Origin: a virus
DNA length: 26,298 nucleotides
Strand: one strand, 5' to 3'
Virus record (IMG/VR): IMGVR_UViG_3300037119_002626
Location: 1-26,298 of that record
Every line of letters starts with the position of its first letter. Position 1 is the stretch's first letter. The position numbers and the translations under genes are program-made. Positions 11,267 through 18,835 of this stretch are shown in pieces. The notes under the pieces were generated by a model. That model saw only the letters and a program-made list of their open reading frames with translations, was not told the DNA's origin and searched no databases.

Positions 11267-11486
11267 CGTTGACGGCAAGACATTCAGGATCTTCGCGCAG
11301 ACTGAGGAAGACATGAAGGCGGCGCAGATCGCAAGCACCATCTTGGAGCAGGAGTGGCCCAAGTACGAAGAACGCTTTAGGAAGGTGTGGGCCGAGTTAT
11401 GGCTCAATCATGTCGCCAAGGGGATCCCACTCACGGACGAGGCCATCGCTGCCGCCGTCCGCAACGTCTTACCGCCTGATGCCTAA
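11259..11486 (+). CDS. Small helical hypothetical protein (75 aa)
   Basis: The 75-residue product is mostly helical (EEDMKAAQIASTILEQEWPK, then ERFRKVWAELWLNHV) with several Trp and a C-terminal AIAAAVRNVLPPDA. No known domain is recognised. GGGGAAG provides a ribosome site, and the start overlaps the previous stop by 8 bp in ATGCCTAG. It may form a complex with the RHH protein encoded just upstream. This is inferred from coupling only. Confidence 0.6.
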   Translation: MPSVDGKTFRIFAQTEEDMKAAQIASTILEQEWPKYEERFRKVWAELWLNHVAKGIPLTDEAIAAAVRNVLPPDA

Positions 11487-11682
11487 ACCCACCGAAGAAG
11501 AGAAGACCCACCTCCGCCGCGCCGATCGCAAAGCCTTCTTCGCCTACCTCGACAAGAGGATCCCCACCCTCCATGCTGCCGGTGTCCTTGGCAGCTCAGC
11601 GAGGGCGCAGGCCGAGCAGGAGTACCGCTTAGCGAATAGAGCCGACAGCGATCGCCGCCAGGATCGTCAAGACCGTAAGTAG
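11479..11682 (+). CDS. Small basic helical protein (67 aa)
   Basis: The product begins MPKPTEEEKTHLRRADRKAF, is helical and strongly charged, and ends in a run of Arg, Asp and Gln (RRQDRQDRK), suggesting a disordered or nucleic-acid-binding tail. The start again lies in an 8 bp ATGCCTAA overlap with the upstream stop, the third such junction in a row. Function unknown. Confidence 0.6.
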   Translation: MPKPTEEEKTHLRRADRKAFFAYLDKRIPTLHAAGVLGSSARAQAEQEYRLANRADSDRRQDRQDRK

Positions 11683-11723
11683 CAAGATCCCTTCCCCCAG
11701 ATTCACGACCCAAGGAGATAGCA

Positions 11724-12131
11724 GTGTCTGAGAAAGACGACGAGCAAGGAACGATCAGCCTCACGAGCAAGCCGACCCCGATCGAGTTCGACCGGGACGA
11801 TTTCACCCATTCCGAGGGTGTGACAGCCGCGCCGGTCCCCGTACCGGGCGCCAAGGACGAGGACCGCTCGAAGTTCGAGTCGGACGAGCTGCGCGAAAAC
11901 TCGACCGCTCGCCCCGAGGCTTCTGTAGAGGCCGAGAAGGAAGAGTTCGAGAAGCAGGGTGTGGTGCCTGAGCAGGCCGTCAAAGAAGAGGCCGAGAAGC
12001 GCGCTGCCGCGGCGAAGAAGGCTGCCGCTACGCGGAAGAAGAAGGCCGATACCGGCGTCAAGGGCGCTGTGAAGAAGACCGCTGCGAAGAAGAAGGCTCC
12101 GGCCAAGAAGAAGGCCGCAAAGAAGAAGTGA
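11724..12131 (+). CDS. Histone-H1-like protein with lysine/alanine tail (135 aa)
   Basis: The first ~75 residues are acidic and disordered (Asp/Glu/Ser/Pro rich). From about residue 95 the protein becomes a Lys/Ala-rich tail with repeated AKK and AAKKK words (AVKKTAAKKKAPAKKKAAKKK is its final part), like the C-terminal domain of eukaryotic histone H1 and of bacterial H1-like proteins. It should bind DNA by charge and could compact phage or host DNA. It uses a GTG start at 11724 with AAGGAG 7 bp before. The stop overlaps the next start in GTGA. Confidence 0.65.
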   Translation: MSEKDDEQGTISLTSKPTPIEFDRDDFTHSEGVTAAPVPVPGAKDEDRSKFESDELRENSTARPEASVEAEKEEFEKQGVVPEQAVKEEAEKRAAAAKKAAATRKKKADTGVKGAVKKTAAKKKAPAKKKAAKKK

Positions 12132-12256
12132 ACCAGCACGCGATCGTCGGTACCTACGTCCTGATGGGGGTGACGGTCGTCGTGGCCGGTGTCTGTAAGG
12201 CGATCGAGTGGGCGAACGACAAGATGAAGGTCTCCCCCGCCCAGAGGCTCCGCTAG
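12128..12256 (+). CDS. Single-span membrane peptide (42 aa)
   Basis: A GTG start (12128) overlaps the TGA of the H1-like gene. The product has one hydrophobic segment (AIVGTYVLMGVTVVVAGVC, about residues 5-23) followed by a charged tail with Lys and Arg, giving an N-out/C-in topology. It is followed directly by convergent minus-strand genes whose last stop shares the CTAG at 12253-12256. Function unknown. Confidence 0.5.
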   Translation: MNQHAIVGTYVLMGVTVVVAGVCKAIEWANDKMKVSPAQRLR

Positions 12257-12363
12257 TCGCCCCGGTACATCCGCTCAAAGTACCGCTTCACCGGCCCGCT
12301 TACCCCGAAGTCACAGACGAGGTAGAACAAGCCGAGCGCAACCGTGATGTAAAGGATGGTCAT
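12253..12363 (-). CDS. Single-span membrane peptide (36 aa)
   Basis: From ATG 12363 (ATGA overlap with the upstream gene) the product is MTILYITVALGLFYLVCDF followed by a short basic/aromatic tail (VKRYFERMYRGD). It has one transmembrane helix at the very N-terminus. The open frame reaches upstream, but that extension is antisense-like within the upstream gene. Its TAG stop lies within a CTAG shared with the converging plus-strand gene. Confidence 0.5.
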   Translation of the reverse strand: MTILYITVALGLFYLVCDFGVSGPVKRYFERMYRGD

Positions 12364-12581
12364 GGCGCGGGCCAGTTCTCGTTGATCCACTCGCATACGT
12401 CCTGCCAGCGATAGCCGAGAGCGTGATCGGCGCGTCCATCGGGCCATTCGGCTTCCACCGTCCAGCCCCCGTCGTGCCCGCTCATTTCAACCATCCCGCC
12501 GATTGGCTGCCACTCAAGAAGCGTCACGCTTGCGCCCTTTGCTTCAACCGCGTCGGTGATGGCTTTTCTGGCCCGCGTCAT
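12360..12581 (-). CDS. Small hypothetical protein (73 aa)
   Basis: The product has a basic helical start (MTRARKAITDAVEAKG) followed by a Trp-rich beta region (LLEWQPIGGMVEMSGHDGGW, then VEAEWPDGRADHALGYRW) and ends ENWPAP. This alpha/beta pattern with many tryptophans is distinct from its neighbours. No family is recognised. The stop overlaps the next start in ATGA. Confidence 0.55.
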   Translation of the reverse strand: MTRARKAITDAVEAKGASVTLLEWQPIGGMVEMSGHDGGWTVEAEWPDGRADHALGYRWQDVCEWINENWPAP

Positions 12582-12610
12582 GGGGCTAGGGCTATGTAGA
12601 AGTAGGTCAC
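12578..12610 (-). CDS. Ten-codon mini-ORF linking two genes
   Basis: A GTG at 12610 overlaps the TGA of the upstream gene (GTGA), and ten codons later a TGA overlaps the next ATG (ATGA). The predicted peptide is MTYFYIALAP. It fills the otherwise empty 25 bp gap and could carry terminating ribosomes from one gene to the next. Such short frames also occur by chance, so it is marked as tentative. Confidence 0.25.
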   Translation of the reverse strand: MTYFYIALAP

Positions 12611-12951
12611 TTCTCCTCCGAAGCGGGCTCAGGGGATGTATCGGGTGGGGAGAGGGCGCGGTCTAGACGGTTGGCAACTTCTTGAATCCCGAACTGGCGC
12701 ATCGTTGTCGGATGGTCAAGTTCACCCCGCGTCCACTTCACTACCTCTCGCACCGCGTCTAGTTGCTCTCTAAGGGAGTCCCGTTCACGCACAAGCTCAG
12801 CGCATTTAGCGTTCAGGTATTCGTCCCACTTCTCATCGCGTACATCGTCACGCGCTCGCGTCATTTCTTCGTGGGCTTCGACCGCCTCATCCCGTTCCTT
12901 CTCTACTGCGGCCAGTTCAACTCTCAGCCGTCTTTCTTCCGCCGCGGTCAC
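12607..12951 (-). CDS. Coiled-coil protein (114 aa)
   Basis: The protein is a long charged helix for about residues 1-75 with heptad-like Leu/Val and many Glu, Arg and Asp (ERRLRVELAAVEKERDEAV), then DSLREQLDAVREVVKW. It ends in a disordered Pro/Ser/Glu tail. A parallel coiled-coil dimer is likely. The start is GTG at 12951, 6 bp after GAGGGATC, and the leader contains ATCCAGTGACC, a partial match to the start-associated leader of the minus-strand operon. Function unknown. Confidence 0.55.
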   Translation of the reverse strand: MTAAEERRLRVELAAVEKERDEAVEAHEEMTRARDDVRDEKWDEYLNAKCAELVRERDSLREQLDAVREVVKWTRGELDHPTTMRQFGIQEVANRLDRALSPPDTSPEPASEEK

Positions 12952-13014
12952 TGGATCCCTCGCTCTCGTAGAAGTCTTGATTATCCGTAGTTCATATCAA
13001 AGGAGACAGACAGA

Positions 13015-13521
13015 ATGGCCCGTAAGAAATCGAAGCTGACCGGCACCGCGACCGAGCCTGTCTCGGATCTGGACGAGAAGCGAAGCCAGCGCCAGAAGGT
13101 TCGCAAGCGCGCGGTCGGCTTCTCCGCGGCCAAGCTCAAGGCCCGCTCGAAGGCTGCCGAGCCGGACTCGCTGCGTTCCCGCGTCCTCGCAAGGATGTTG
13201 GAGAACCGCACTCTCGGGGAGAACTGGCGCGACGAGGCTCGCGGCCCCAAGGAAGGCACCATGTTCAAGCCCACGCCCCTCCGCGACCTCATGCTCGCCC
13301 GCCAGAACCCCGAGGAGACCGAGGCTCTGACCCAGGCCCAAGCCGCAGCCAAGGAGTACCGCGCCCGCAGAGCGGAGATGCTCGAAGCGGCGAGGCGAGC
13401 GGAACCCGGCGTGTTCGAGCAGGGCTACCAAGACCGCGAGCAGGGACGCCCGAAGGCCGTAGGCCCGCACTACCTCGGCAAGGCCAAGAAGCGCCGCAAG
13501 CCGGGGACGCTCTCCTTCTAG
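13015..13521 (+). CDS. Basic structural-module protein, unknown function (168 aa)
   Basis: The product is very basic and largely helical: a Lys/Arg-rich N-terminus (MARKKSKLTG), a repeated-helix middle, and a basic C-terminus (GKAKKRRKPGTLSF). It has no cysteine or membrane span. Its ribosome site AAAGGAGAC is strong, and it is followed with no gap by the 862-residue hydrolase gene (stop TAG then ATG). By location it could be a DNA-binding internal virion protein, but this is inference. Confidence 0.6.
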   Translation: MARKKSKLTGTATEPVSDLDEKRSQRQKVRKRAVGFSAAKLKARSKAAEPDSLRSRVLARMLENRTLGENWRDEARGPKEGTMFKPTPLRDLMLARQNPEETEALTQAQAAAKEYRARRAEMLEAARRAEPGVFEQGYQDREQGRPKAVGPHYLGKAKKRRKPGTLSF

Positions 13522-16110
13522 ATGCCCGCAACGGGAGGCGCACCGGCTCCGGGCGCTTACGCTCTAAAGAAGAAGAAGCCCGCGCCTTCGCTGCCGAATC
13601 TGGATGCCATCAGCAAGGGCTCCTCACCGACGATCGCACGCCGCTCAGCCCGCGGCGTCACAAGCGGAACGAGCCCCTCATCCTCCGGCTCGTCCTACGC
13701 AGGCGGCGGTGCCTCTCGCGCGGGGCCGTCGCCTGCGCAACTTCGCGCTCAGCGCATCTCACGGGTAGCCAAGATCACCCGCTCCGATCCCAAGCCGCTG
13801 ATAAAGGCGGACCCGATCAAGCGACCGATCAGCCGTGAGAAGGTCAAGCGGGACGTTGAGCGCGGAGTTCTTGTATCGCAGCGGGCTCCGGTCGCAAAGA
13901 AGGCCAAGGTCGCAGAGGCGGCGGGGTTCTTTCTAGACCATCCCAAAGCGGAGAAGATGCCCCGCCGCGAGGTACGCCCGGTGAAGCCGCCGAAGCAGAT
14001 GCGAGCGCCGCAGGTCAAGCGGGCGACCGCGCGCAAGGTTGTGAGGGAGGCTCCGAAGAAGCAGAAGAAGATCGGCTCGCTCGATAAGTCGGGCGGCAAG
14101 CCTCGCCCGCGGCAAATCTTCAACAAGCTCGCCACTACCGACACCGGGTTTGACGCACTGACCCCGCGCGAGCGGGCGATCTGGGAAAAGCGCACCAGCC
14201 CGCAGGGGCAAAAGAAGGCGGCACGGCGGAGGGCCACAAAACTTTGGGACGAGGTAACTCCCGTGACCGGGCTCAAGGGCAAGCAGCCACGGATGCGGTT
14301 CTCTGATCAACCCTCAACGACGGAGCGCGAGGCATGGGTGAACAAGCGCGGAACGGTTGTCCTGCCGACCGATGCGACCGCGATGCTCGGCGGGGTTGGG
14401 AATCGTGACGCGATAGACGAGGGTCGCCGCCTCCTTCTCCATGAGTTCGCCCACACCGGCCAGAACAAAAACTACGTCCCTGCGGTTGACGAGGGGCGGG
14501 CAGTTCGGTTCGAGAACCTTGCGGGCGATCGGCTCGGCTTGGGCGAGGGACGGATGCCCAGTCCGGAATACAAGGAATGGGCCGGGGAGTCCAAGCGTTT
14601 GGACTCACGCCGCAAGATCCTGCGCGGTCAGTTTGGAGGCAGGGGCAAGGGCAAAGGCGCTTCAGGCTCCCCCGTGCGGAAGATGACCGCAGATGCTCTC
14701 AAGGACGGATGGGCAGAGACAACTTCCCGGAACGGCAAAGGCACACACCAAGCCAAGAAAGAGGCCTCACGCCGTTCCGGTTCTTCTGATGGATGGGCCA
14801 AGGCAGCCGAGTCTGCCAAGGGCGCGAGGGTCGCGCAGCGCAAGGAGCGGCGCGCGCGCAAGGAAGGGAAGGTCACGGCAAGGCTCGAACAGGCGGTCAA
14901 GAAGCGCGGCTCAGGCGGAGTCACAATCGAGGGCCCACTGACCGAGGGGCAAAAGACCTTCGGCGCAGAACTCGCCAAGCTGACCGGGATCGACCCCCAG
15001 GTAATTGGCGCGTGGATGCTCAAGGAGCAGTCGTGGGACTACGCGGAGGGCTACGAGAAGGCCAACTACCACAACTGGCTCAACATCCAGCCGGTCCAGG
15101 TCGGTGGCTCGGAAAGCATTGACTCTCACGACCCTGCGTTCAACGATCCAAAGACGGGGGCGAGGATCACCGCTGACTTCATCAAGGGCAAGGACTACAC
15201 CCCCGGAGGCGGCGCCTCGGATGAACTTGCCGCACAGATCGCCGCTCTGCCGAACGCTGGCTCCGCCGAACAGCAAGCCGCCGCGCTCGGCGCCTCGGTC
15301 TGGGGAACGGGCGACATCTCGGGCACGATGCCGCTCGTCACGGGCGAAACCAAGCCGACGAAGCCGCTTCCGAAGAAGCTTGTCTCCAAAGCCAAGGACG
15401 TACTCGGAAAGAAGGAGACCAAGGCGATCATCGCCGGTCCCGAGCCCGAGGACTTGAAGTACCCCGGTCGCCAGGACGGTGCGCTGCGGATGGTCCGAAA
15501 CCTGGTCGGCTCGAAGGTCAAGGGCGATGCCGGGTTCATGGGCGAGGCAGCGGGCGTCCATTCGGCCACGGGGGACCACTACGCCGAATCCTCCTATGCG
15601 CAGGACATCAACGACCCGGCTGGCAACCCAGCCGAGGGCGAGCCTCCCTACTCAGACGAGACCCTGAACACGATCCTCAAGAACCTGAAAAAGGAAGGGT
15701 TCACGGACGTTCCCGCCTCGGGCTCGATCAACGAGACCCTCTCTTACGAAGGCACCAACGAAGCCGGGTATCGCGTCCAGCTCTACACCAACGACAACGG
15801 CGCGATGAACCACATCCATATCGGCACCCGGTATGTGGGGCCCGGCGCATCGACTGGCGTCACATCTGGCGGCGTAGCCCCCGGCACAACGGGCGCCAGT
15901 GTGTCAGGCGGAACCTCGGTAGCGGGCGGAGGCGAAGGCGCACCCTCTGAAAGAACGGCCACGCGCCGCTCTCAACGTGAGAGGGACCGCGAGCAGCTCC
16001 TGAATGAGATCCTCTCCGAGCCCGAAGAAGAGCCGGTAGACGTTCTCGAAGGCTATGTCCGAAAGCCCCGGACGGCTACGCGGACCTCGAAGGTTTCACT
16101 TGGCCTTTGA
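13522..16110 (+). CDS. Multidomain virion-type hydrolase: HEFAH metallopeptidase-like, muramidase-like and M15-like segments (862 aa)
   Basis: Residues 1-230 are a basic, disordered region rich in Lys, Arg, Ala and Pro. A zinc-metalloprotease motif HEFAH lies at 307-311 (His, Glu, His), with acidic candidates at Asp323/Glu324 and Glu331 as possible third ligands. A helical region at about 473-530 (LTEGQKTFGAELAKLTGID, then WMLKEQSW with Glu502, then YHNWLNIQ) resembles a lysozyme/glucosaminidase-type or lytic transglycosylase fold. A third segment has GDHYAESSYAQDIN (His686, Asp695) and HIHIG (His764, His766), like D-Ala-D-Ala peptidases of family M15, although the His-Asp spacing of nine is unusual. 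The C-terminus is again Ser/Gly-rich. It could be a tail-associated lysin used for entry. It lies just before TerL and overlaps it by 56 bp. Confidence 0.6.
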   Translation: MPATGGAPAPGAYALKKKKPAPSLPNLDAISKGSSPTIARRSARGVTSGTSPSSSGSSYAGGGASRAGPSPAQLRAQRISRVAKITRSDPKPLIKADPIKRPISREKVKRDVERGVLVSQRAPVAKKAKVAEAAGFFLDHPKAEKMPRREVRPVKPPKQMRAPQVKRATARKVVREAPKKQKKIGSLDKSGGKPRPRQIFNKLATTDTGFDALTPRERAIWEKRTSPQGQKKAARRRATKLWDEVTPVTGLKGKQPRMRFSDQPSTTEREAWVNKRGTVVLPTDATAMLGGVGNRDAIDEGRRLLLHEFAHTGQNKNYVPAVDEGRAVRFENLAGDRLGLGEGRMPSPEYKEWAGESKRLDSRRKILRGQFGGRGKGKGASGSPVRKMTADALKDGWAETTSRNGKGTHQAKKEASRRSGSSDGWAKAAESAKGARVAQRKERRARKEGKVTARLEQAVKKRGSGGVTIEGPLTEGQKTFGAELAKLTGIDPQVIGAWMLKEQSWDYAEGYEKANYHNWLNIQPVQVGGSESIDSHDPAFNDPKTGARITADFIKGKDYTPGGGASDELAAQIAALPNAGSAEQQAAALGASVWGTGDISGTMPLVTGETKPTKPLPKKLVSKAKDVLGKKETKAIIAGPEPEDLKYPGRQDGALRMVRNLVGSKVKGDAGFMGEAAGVHSATGDHYAESSYAQDINDPAGNPAEGEPPYSDETLNTILKNLKKEGFTDVPASGSINETLSYEGTNEAGYRVQLYTNDNGAMNHIHIGTRYVGPGASTGVTSGGVAPGTTGASVSGGTSVAGGGEGAPSERTATRRSQRERDREQLLNEILSEPEEEPVDVLEGYVRKPRTATRTSKVSLGL

Positions 16111-17593
16111 GCCGGTCGTTGACGAAGAGGCGCTCGCCAGGCTCTCTTACGAGGAGCAACGCGAACTCCGCGATCTTCTCGCAGGGATTCAGGACGCGCT
16201 CAAGGAGAACCCGCTCAACGGATACGCCCCCTATCCCAAGCAACGCTCCTTCCATCTCTCCCCCGCGCGGACACGGATGTTCGTCGGCGGCAACAGGGCA
16301 GGCAAGTCCTCGTGCGGTGCCGTGGACGATCTGATCCAAGCCCTCCCGCCCCATCTCGTCCCCAAACATCTCTTGCCCTACAAGAAGTTCGGACATGATG
16401 AACCCTTCAAGGGGCGCGTGATCACGCCTGATCTCGGGCATACCATGGAGGTCGTTGTCAACAAGTTTCGAACCCTTGTCCCCAAACAGGCGATTCAGGG
16501 ACAGGAGTGGGGCAAGGCTTTCGATAAGACGCGGCGCGTGCTGCGCTTCGAGCATGGGTCAACGATCGACTTCATGTCCACCGAGCAGGACTCGGACAAG
16601 TTCGGTGGCGTAGACCTCCATCGCGTCCATTGGGACGAGGAGCCTTCCGGCCCCAACGTGGAGACCATCTGGCAGGAGTCGCGCTGGCGTCTGCTCGACC
16701 ACGGCGGGGATATGTTGCTTACGATGACTCCGCTCTTCGGAGTCTCCTCGCTGATCCACGATCAGGTCTGGGAGCGCCGGAACGAAGAGGGCATCTACGC
16801 GGTACAGGCATCGGTCTGGGACAACCCCCACATCCCCAAGCGGGAGATCACCGAGGCGCTCGAAGGAATGTCCGAAGAGGAGAAACGCGCTCGCGTCTAC
16901 GGCGAGTTCGTCCACTTCGCAGGGCTCTTCTTCGATGAGTTCAACACCACCCGCCACGTTCCGGAAGAAGCACCCGCACCCGAAGACTTGAAGGATTGGG
17001 ACGTTCTCGTTGCGATCGACCCCGGCTTGGTCAGGACCGGCGTCGTCTGGGGGGCGTTCGACTCCGACAACCACGCGATCATCTTCGGAGAGCTTTACCC
17101 CAACGACGAGCTGATCCCCGAGATCGCCACGCAGATCAGGATGAAGAACCTCGAATGGGGAATCGACCCGCTCTATTACGTCATTGACCCCGCCGCGCGC
17201 GTCCGCTCGCAGGTATCGCGCGAGCAGATCCAGTCCGCTTATGAGCGCGAGGGCATCCCGACGATCTACGGCCAGAACGACCGCGGGCCGGGGATCCTTG
17301 AGATGAAACGCCGACTCCAACAGGACGCCCTCCGAGTCTCTCCCGAGTGCAAGAACCTGATCTGGGAGTTCGGTCGCTACCGCAAAGACCCGAACGCGAA
17401 TGACGAGTTTGCCGCGATCAAGAAGGACGACCACCTGATTGACGCCTCCCGGTATCTCCTGATGGAGCGCCCGTGGGGACCGATCGCCCTCTCCGCCGCC
17501 AATCAAGGCTTTCGTTTCCAAGGCGATCTCGCACCGAACTGGCAGCAACTCGAAACAGCGGGCGCAGGCTCAGGCCCGCCCATTCCCTCCTAG
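16055..17593 (+). CDS. terL: Terminase large subunit (ATPase and nuclease, 512 aa)
   Basis: This is the phage DNA-packaging motor. The ATPase motifs are Walker A GGNRAGKS at 78-85 and Walker B with HWDEE at 192-196. The C-terminal nuclease has three acidic metal ligands in order: Asp322 (AIDPG), Asp378 (VIDPA) and Asp463 (DDHLID), as in RNase H-like terminase nucleases. The length is normal for the family. The start ATG 16055 overlaps the preceding gene by 56 bp. No better in-frame ATG is near the first conserved residues. A separate small subunit is not evident nearby. Confidence 0.95.
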   Translation: MSESPGRLRGPRRFHLAFEPVVDEEALARLSYEEQRELRDLLAGIQDALKENPLNGYAPYPKQRSFHLSPARTRMFVGGNRAGKSSCGAVDDLIQALPPHLVPKHLLPYKKFGHDEPFKGRVITPDLGHTMEVVVNKFRTLVPKQAIQGQEWGKAFDKTRRVLRFEHGSTIDFMSTEQDSDKFGGVDLHRVHWDEEPSGPNVETIWQESRWRLLDHGGDMLLTMTPLFGVSSLIHDQVWERRNEEGIYAVQASVWDNPHIPKREITEALEGMSEEEKRARVYGEFVHFAGLFFDEFNTTRHVPEEAPAPEDLKDWDVLVAIDPGLVRTGVVWGAFDSDNHAIIFGELYPNDELIPEIATQIRMKNLEWGIDPLYYVIDPAARVRSQVSREQIQSAYEREGIPTIYGQNDRGPGILEMKRRLQQDALRVSPECKNLIWEFGRYRKDPNANDEFAAIKKDDHLIDASRYLLMERPWGPIALSAANQGFRFQGDLAPNWQQLETAGAGSGPPIPS

Positions 17594-17602
17594 AAAGGAA
17601 CC

Positions 17603-18115
17603 ATGCCAAACCGCACCACTTCCGCAGGCTCAGACCGCTACACCACGATCATCGACTCACGGGTTGCGGAGATCACCGACGCCACGACCGCCGCAATCTC
17701 CATCCTCCTTCCGCACGCCGGGATGATTGTCTCAACGGTCGCATCAGCACCCCATGGTGCGGTCTACATCGACCCGGACGAATACAAGGTCGATAACACA
17801 ACGCTCGAATACCGCCTCCGGGCTACCTGCCTCGTCAACGCCACCGCTCCGGCGAGGACGATGACGGTCAGCCTTCATGCGATGACAGCGGTTGCGGGCG
17901 GTGCGGATGCTCTGACCGGCACCTTCGGTGCGGCGATAGCGCCCTCGTCAGTTGCCTTCGCCTCCCCATCGCTCTCAACGATTACCACATCGGTCGCCAC
18001 CTTCGGCCCGCAGCCTGCGGGTCTCTACGCGATCGGTATGACCCTTGCGGCTGGCACCATCACCGCAGACTCAGAGGTAGCGATCATCGCTTCCCTCCAA
18101 GCCCGGAACATCTAG
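17603..18115 (+). CDS. Beta-rich putative structural protein (170 aa)
   Basis: The sequence is rich in Thr, Ala, Ser, Val and Ile with alternating hydrophobics, the usual pattern of beta-sandwich virion proteins. There are no catalytic motifs. It starts with MPNRTTSAGSDRYTTI. A clear ribosome site (AGAAAGGAACC) precedes the ATG. It lies in the module after TerL and before the LamG-like and spike proteins, so a head or tail surface role is likely but not proven. Confidence 0.65.
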   Translation: MPNRTTSAGSDRYTTIIDSRVAEITDATTAAISILLPHAGMIVSTVASAPHGAVYIDPDEYKVDNTTLEYRLRATCLVNATAPARTMTVSLHAMTAVAGGADALTGTFGAAIAPSSVAFASPSLSTITTSVATFGPQPAGLYAIGMTLAAGTITADSEVAIIASLQARNI

Positions 18116-18125
18116 GAAAGGAACC

Positions 18126-18533
18126 ATGCGCCTAGTACCCAACCTTCACTCCGAGGGGCGAAAGCCGACCGGACTCGTCCCGCGCGTGTGCGCGGTCACG
18201 GGCCGCGGCGACGACCCCGAGGGCTTCATCCTCACCGACCGCCAACTCGAAGGCTTCGACCGCGACGTAGACATCTCCATCGCAGCGGTCAAGGAGATGG
18301 CTCGGATGATCGACTATGTCTCCCCCGAGGAGGTAGAGGATCTCAAAAAGCGGGTGGACGAGCTTCAAGAGGGGTTCAATCAGGCGCTTCGCCACCTTGA
18401 TGCGGTAATGCAACTCAAGGAACTCTCCAACGAGGTTGAAGCGTTCGAGACCACCCCCGGAGAGTCCCCCGTCCCTGAGCCCGATGAAGAAAGCGACTTC
18501 GCTGCCAAGGCGAGAAAGGCGGTAGGCGTCTAA
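18126..18533 (+). CDS. Coiled-coil virion-module protein (135 aa)
   Basis: The N-terminal ~45 residues are polar (VPRVCAVTGRGDDPEGFILTD). A long charged helix follows (about 55-105) with PEEVEDLKKRVDELQEGFNQ, likely a coiled coil, and then an acidic Pro-rich tail. The strong AGGAAAGGAACC site before ATG matches that of the preceding gene. Its stop overlaps the next ATG (TAATG). Function unknown. It may be an assembly or connector-associated protein. Confidence 0.6.
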   Translation: MRLVPNLHSEGRKPTGLVPRVCAVTGRGDDPEGFILTDRQLEGFDRDVDISIAAVKEMARMIDYVSPEEVEDLKKRVDELQEGFNQALRHLDAVMQLKELSNEVEAFETTPGESPVPEPDEESDFAAKARKAVGV

Positions 18534-18835
18534 TGGGCGATGTAGGAGGACTCAACTGCGGACGCACGACCGTCACGACTGGCGGTACGGCGGTCCCGCT
18601 CGACACCGGAACCGCGCGCATCTCAAGCGTCACGATCACCGCCGAGACCGACAACACCGGGATCATCGTGATCGGGGACTCCTCGGTCGTCGCATCGCTC
18701 GCGACCCGCAAGGGAACCCCCTTGAACGCGGGCGACTCGGCCACGGTCCAGATCTCGCAGCTCTCCGCGGTCTACCTCGACACCACGGTCAACGGCGACG
18801 GCGTGACCTGGACGAGTTCCGTCGCAGGAATGTAG
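18533..18835 (+). CDS. Small beta-rich putative capsid or tail surface protein (100 aa)
   Basis: The product is a Thr, Val, Ser and Gly-rich sequence with regular beta alternation (RISSVTITAETDNTGIIVIG), compatible with a small beta-sandwich such as a head decoration protein or receptor-contact domain. There is no catalytic motif. It starts in a TAATG overlap, and its TAG stop is followed at once by the GTG of the next gene, showing tight translation coupling. Confidence 0.6.
   Translation: MGDVGGLNCGRTTVTTGGTAVPLDTGTARISSVTITAETDNTGIIVIGDSSVVASLATRKGTPLNAGDSATVQISQLSAVYLDTTVNGDGVTWTSSVAGM

Noticed and set aside
16559-17548. 329-aa minus-strand open frame opposite TerL
   Set aside because: The plus strand carries all terminase motifs. 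The antisense frame is a codon-bias shadow in GC-rich DNA.
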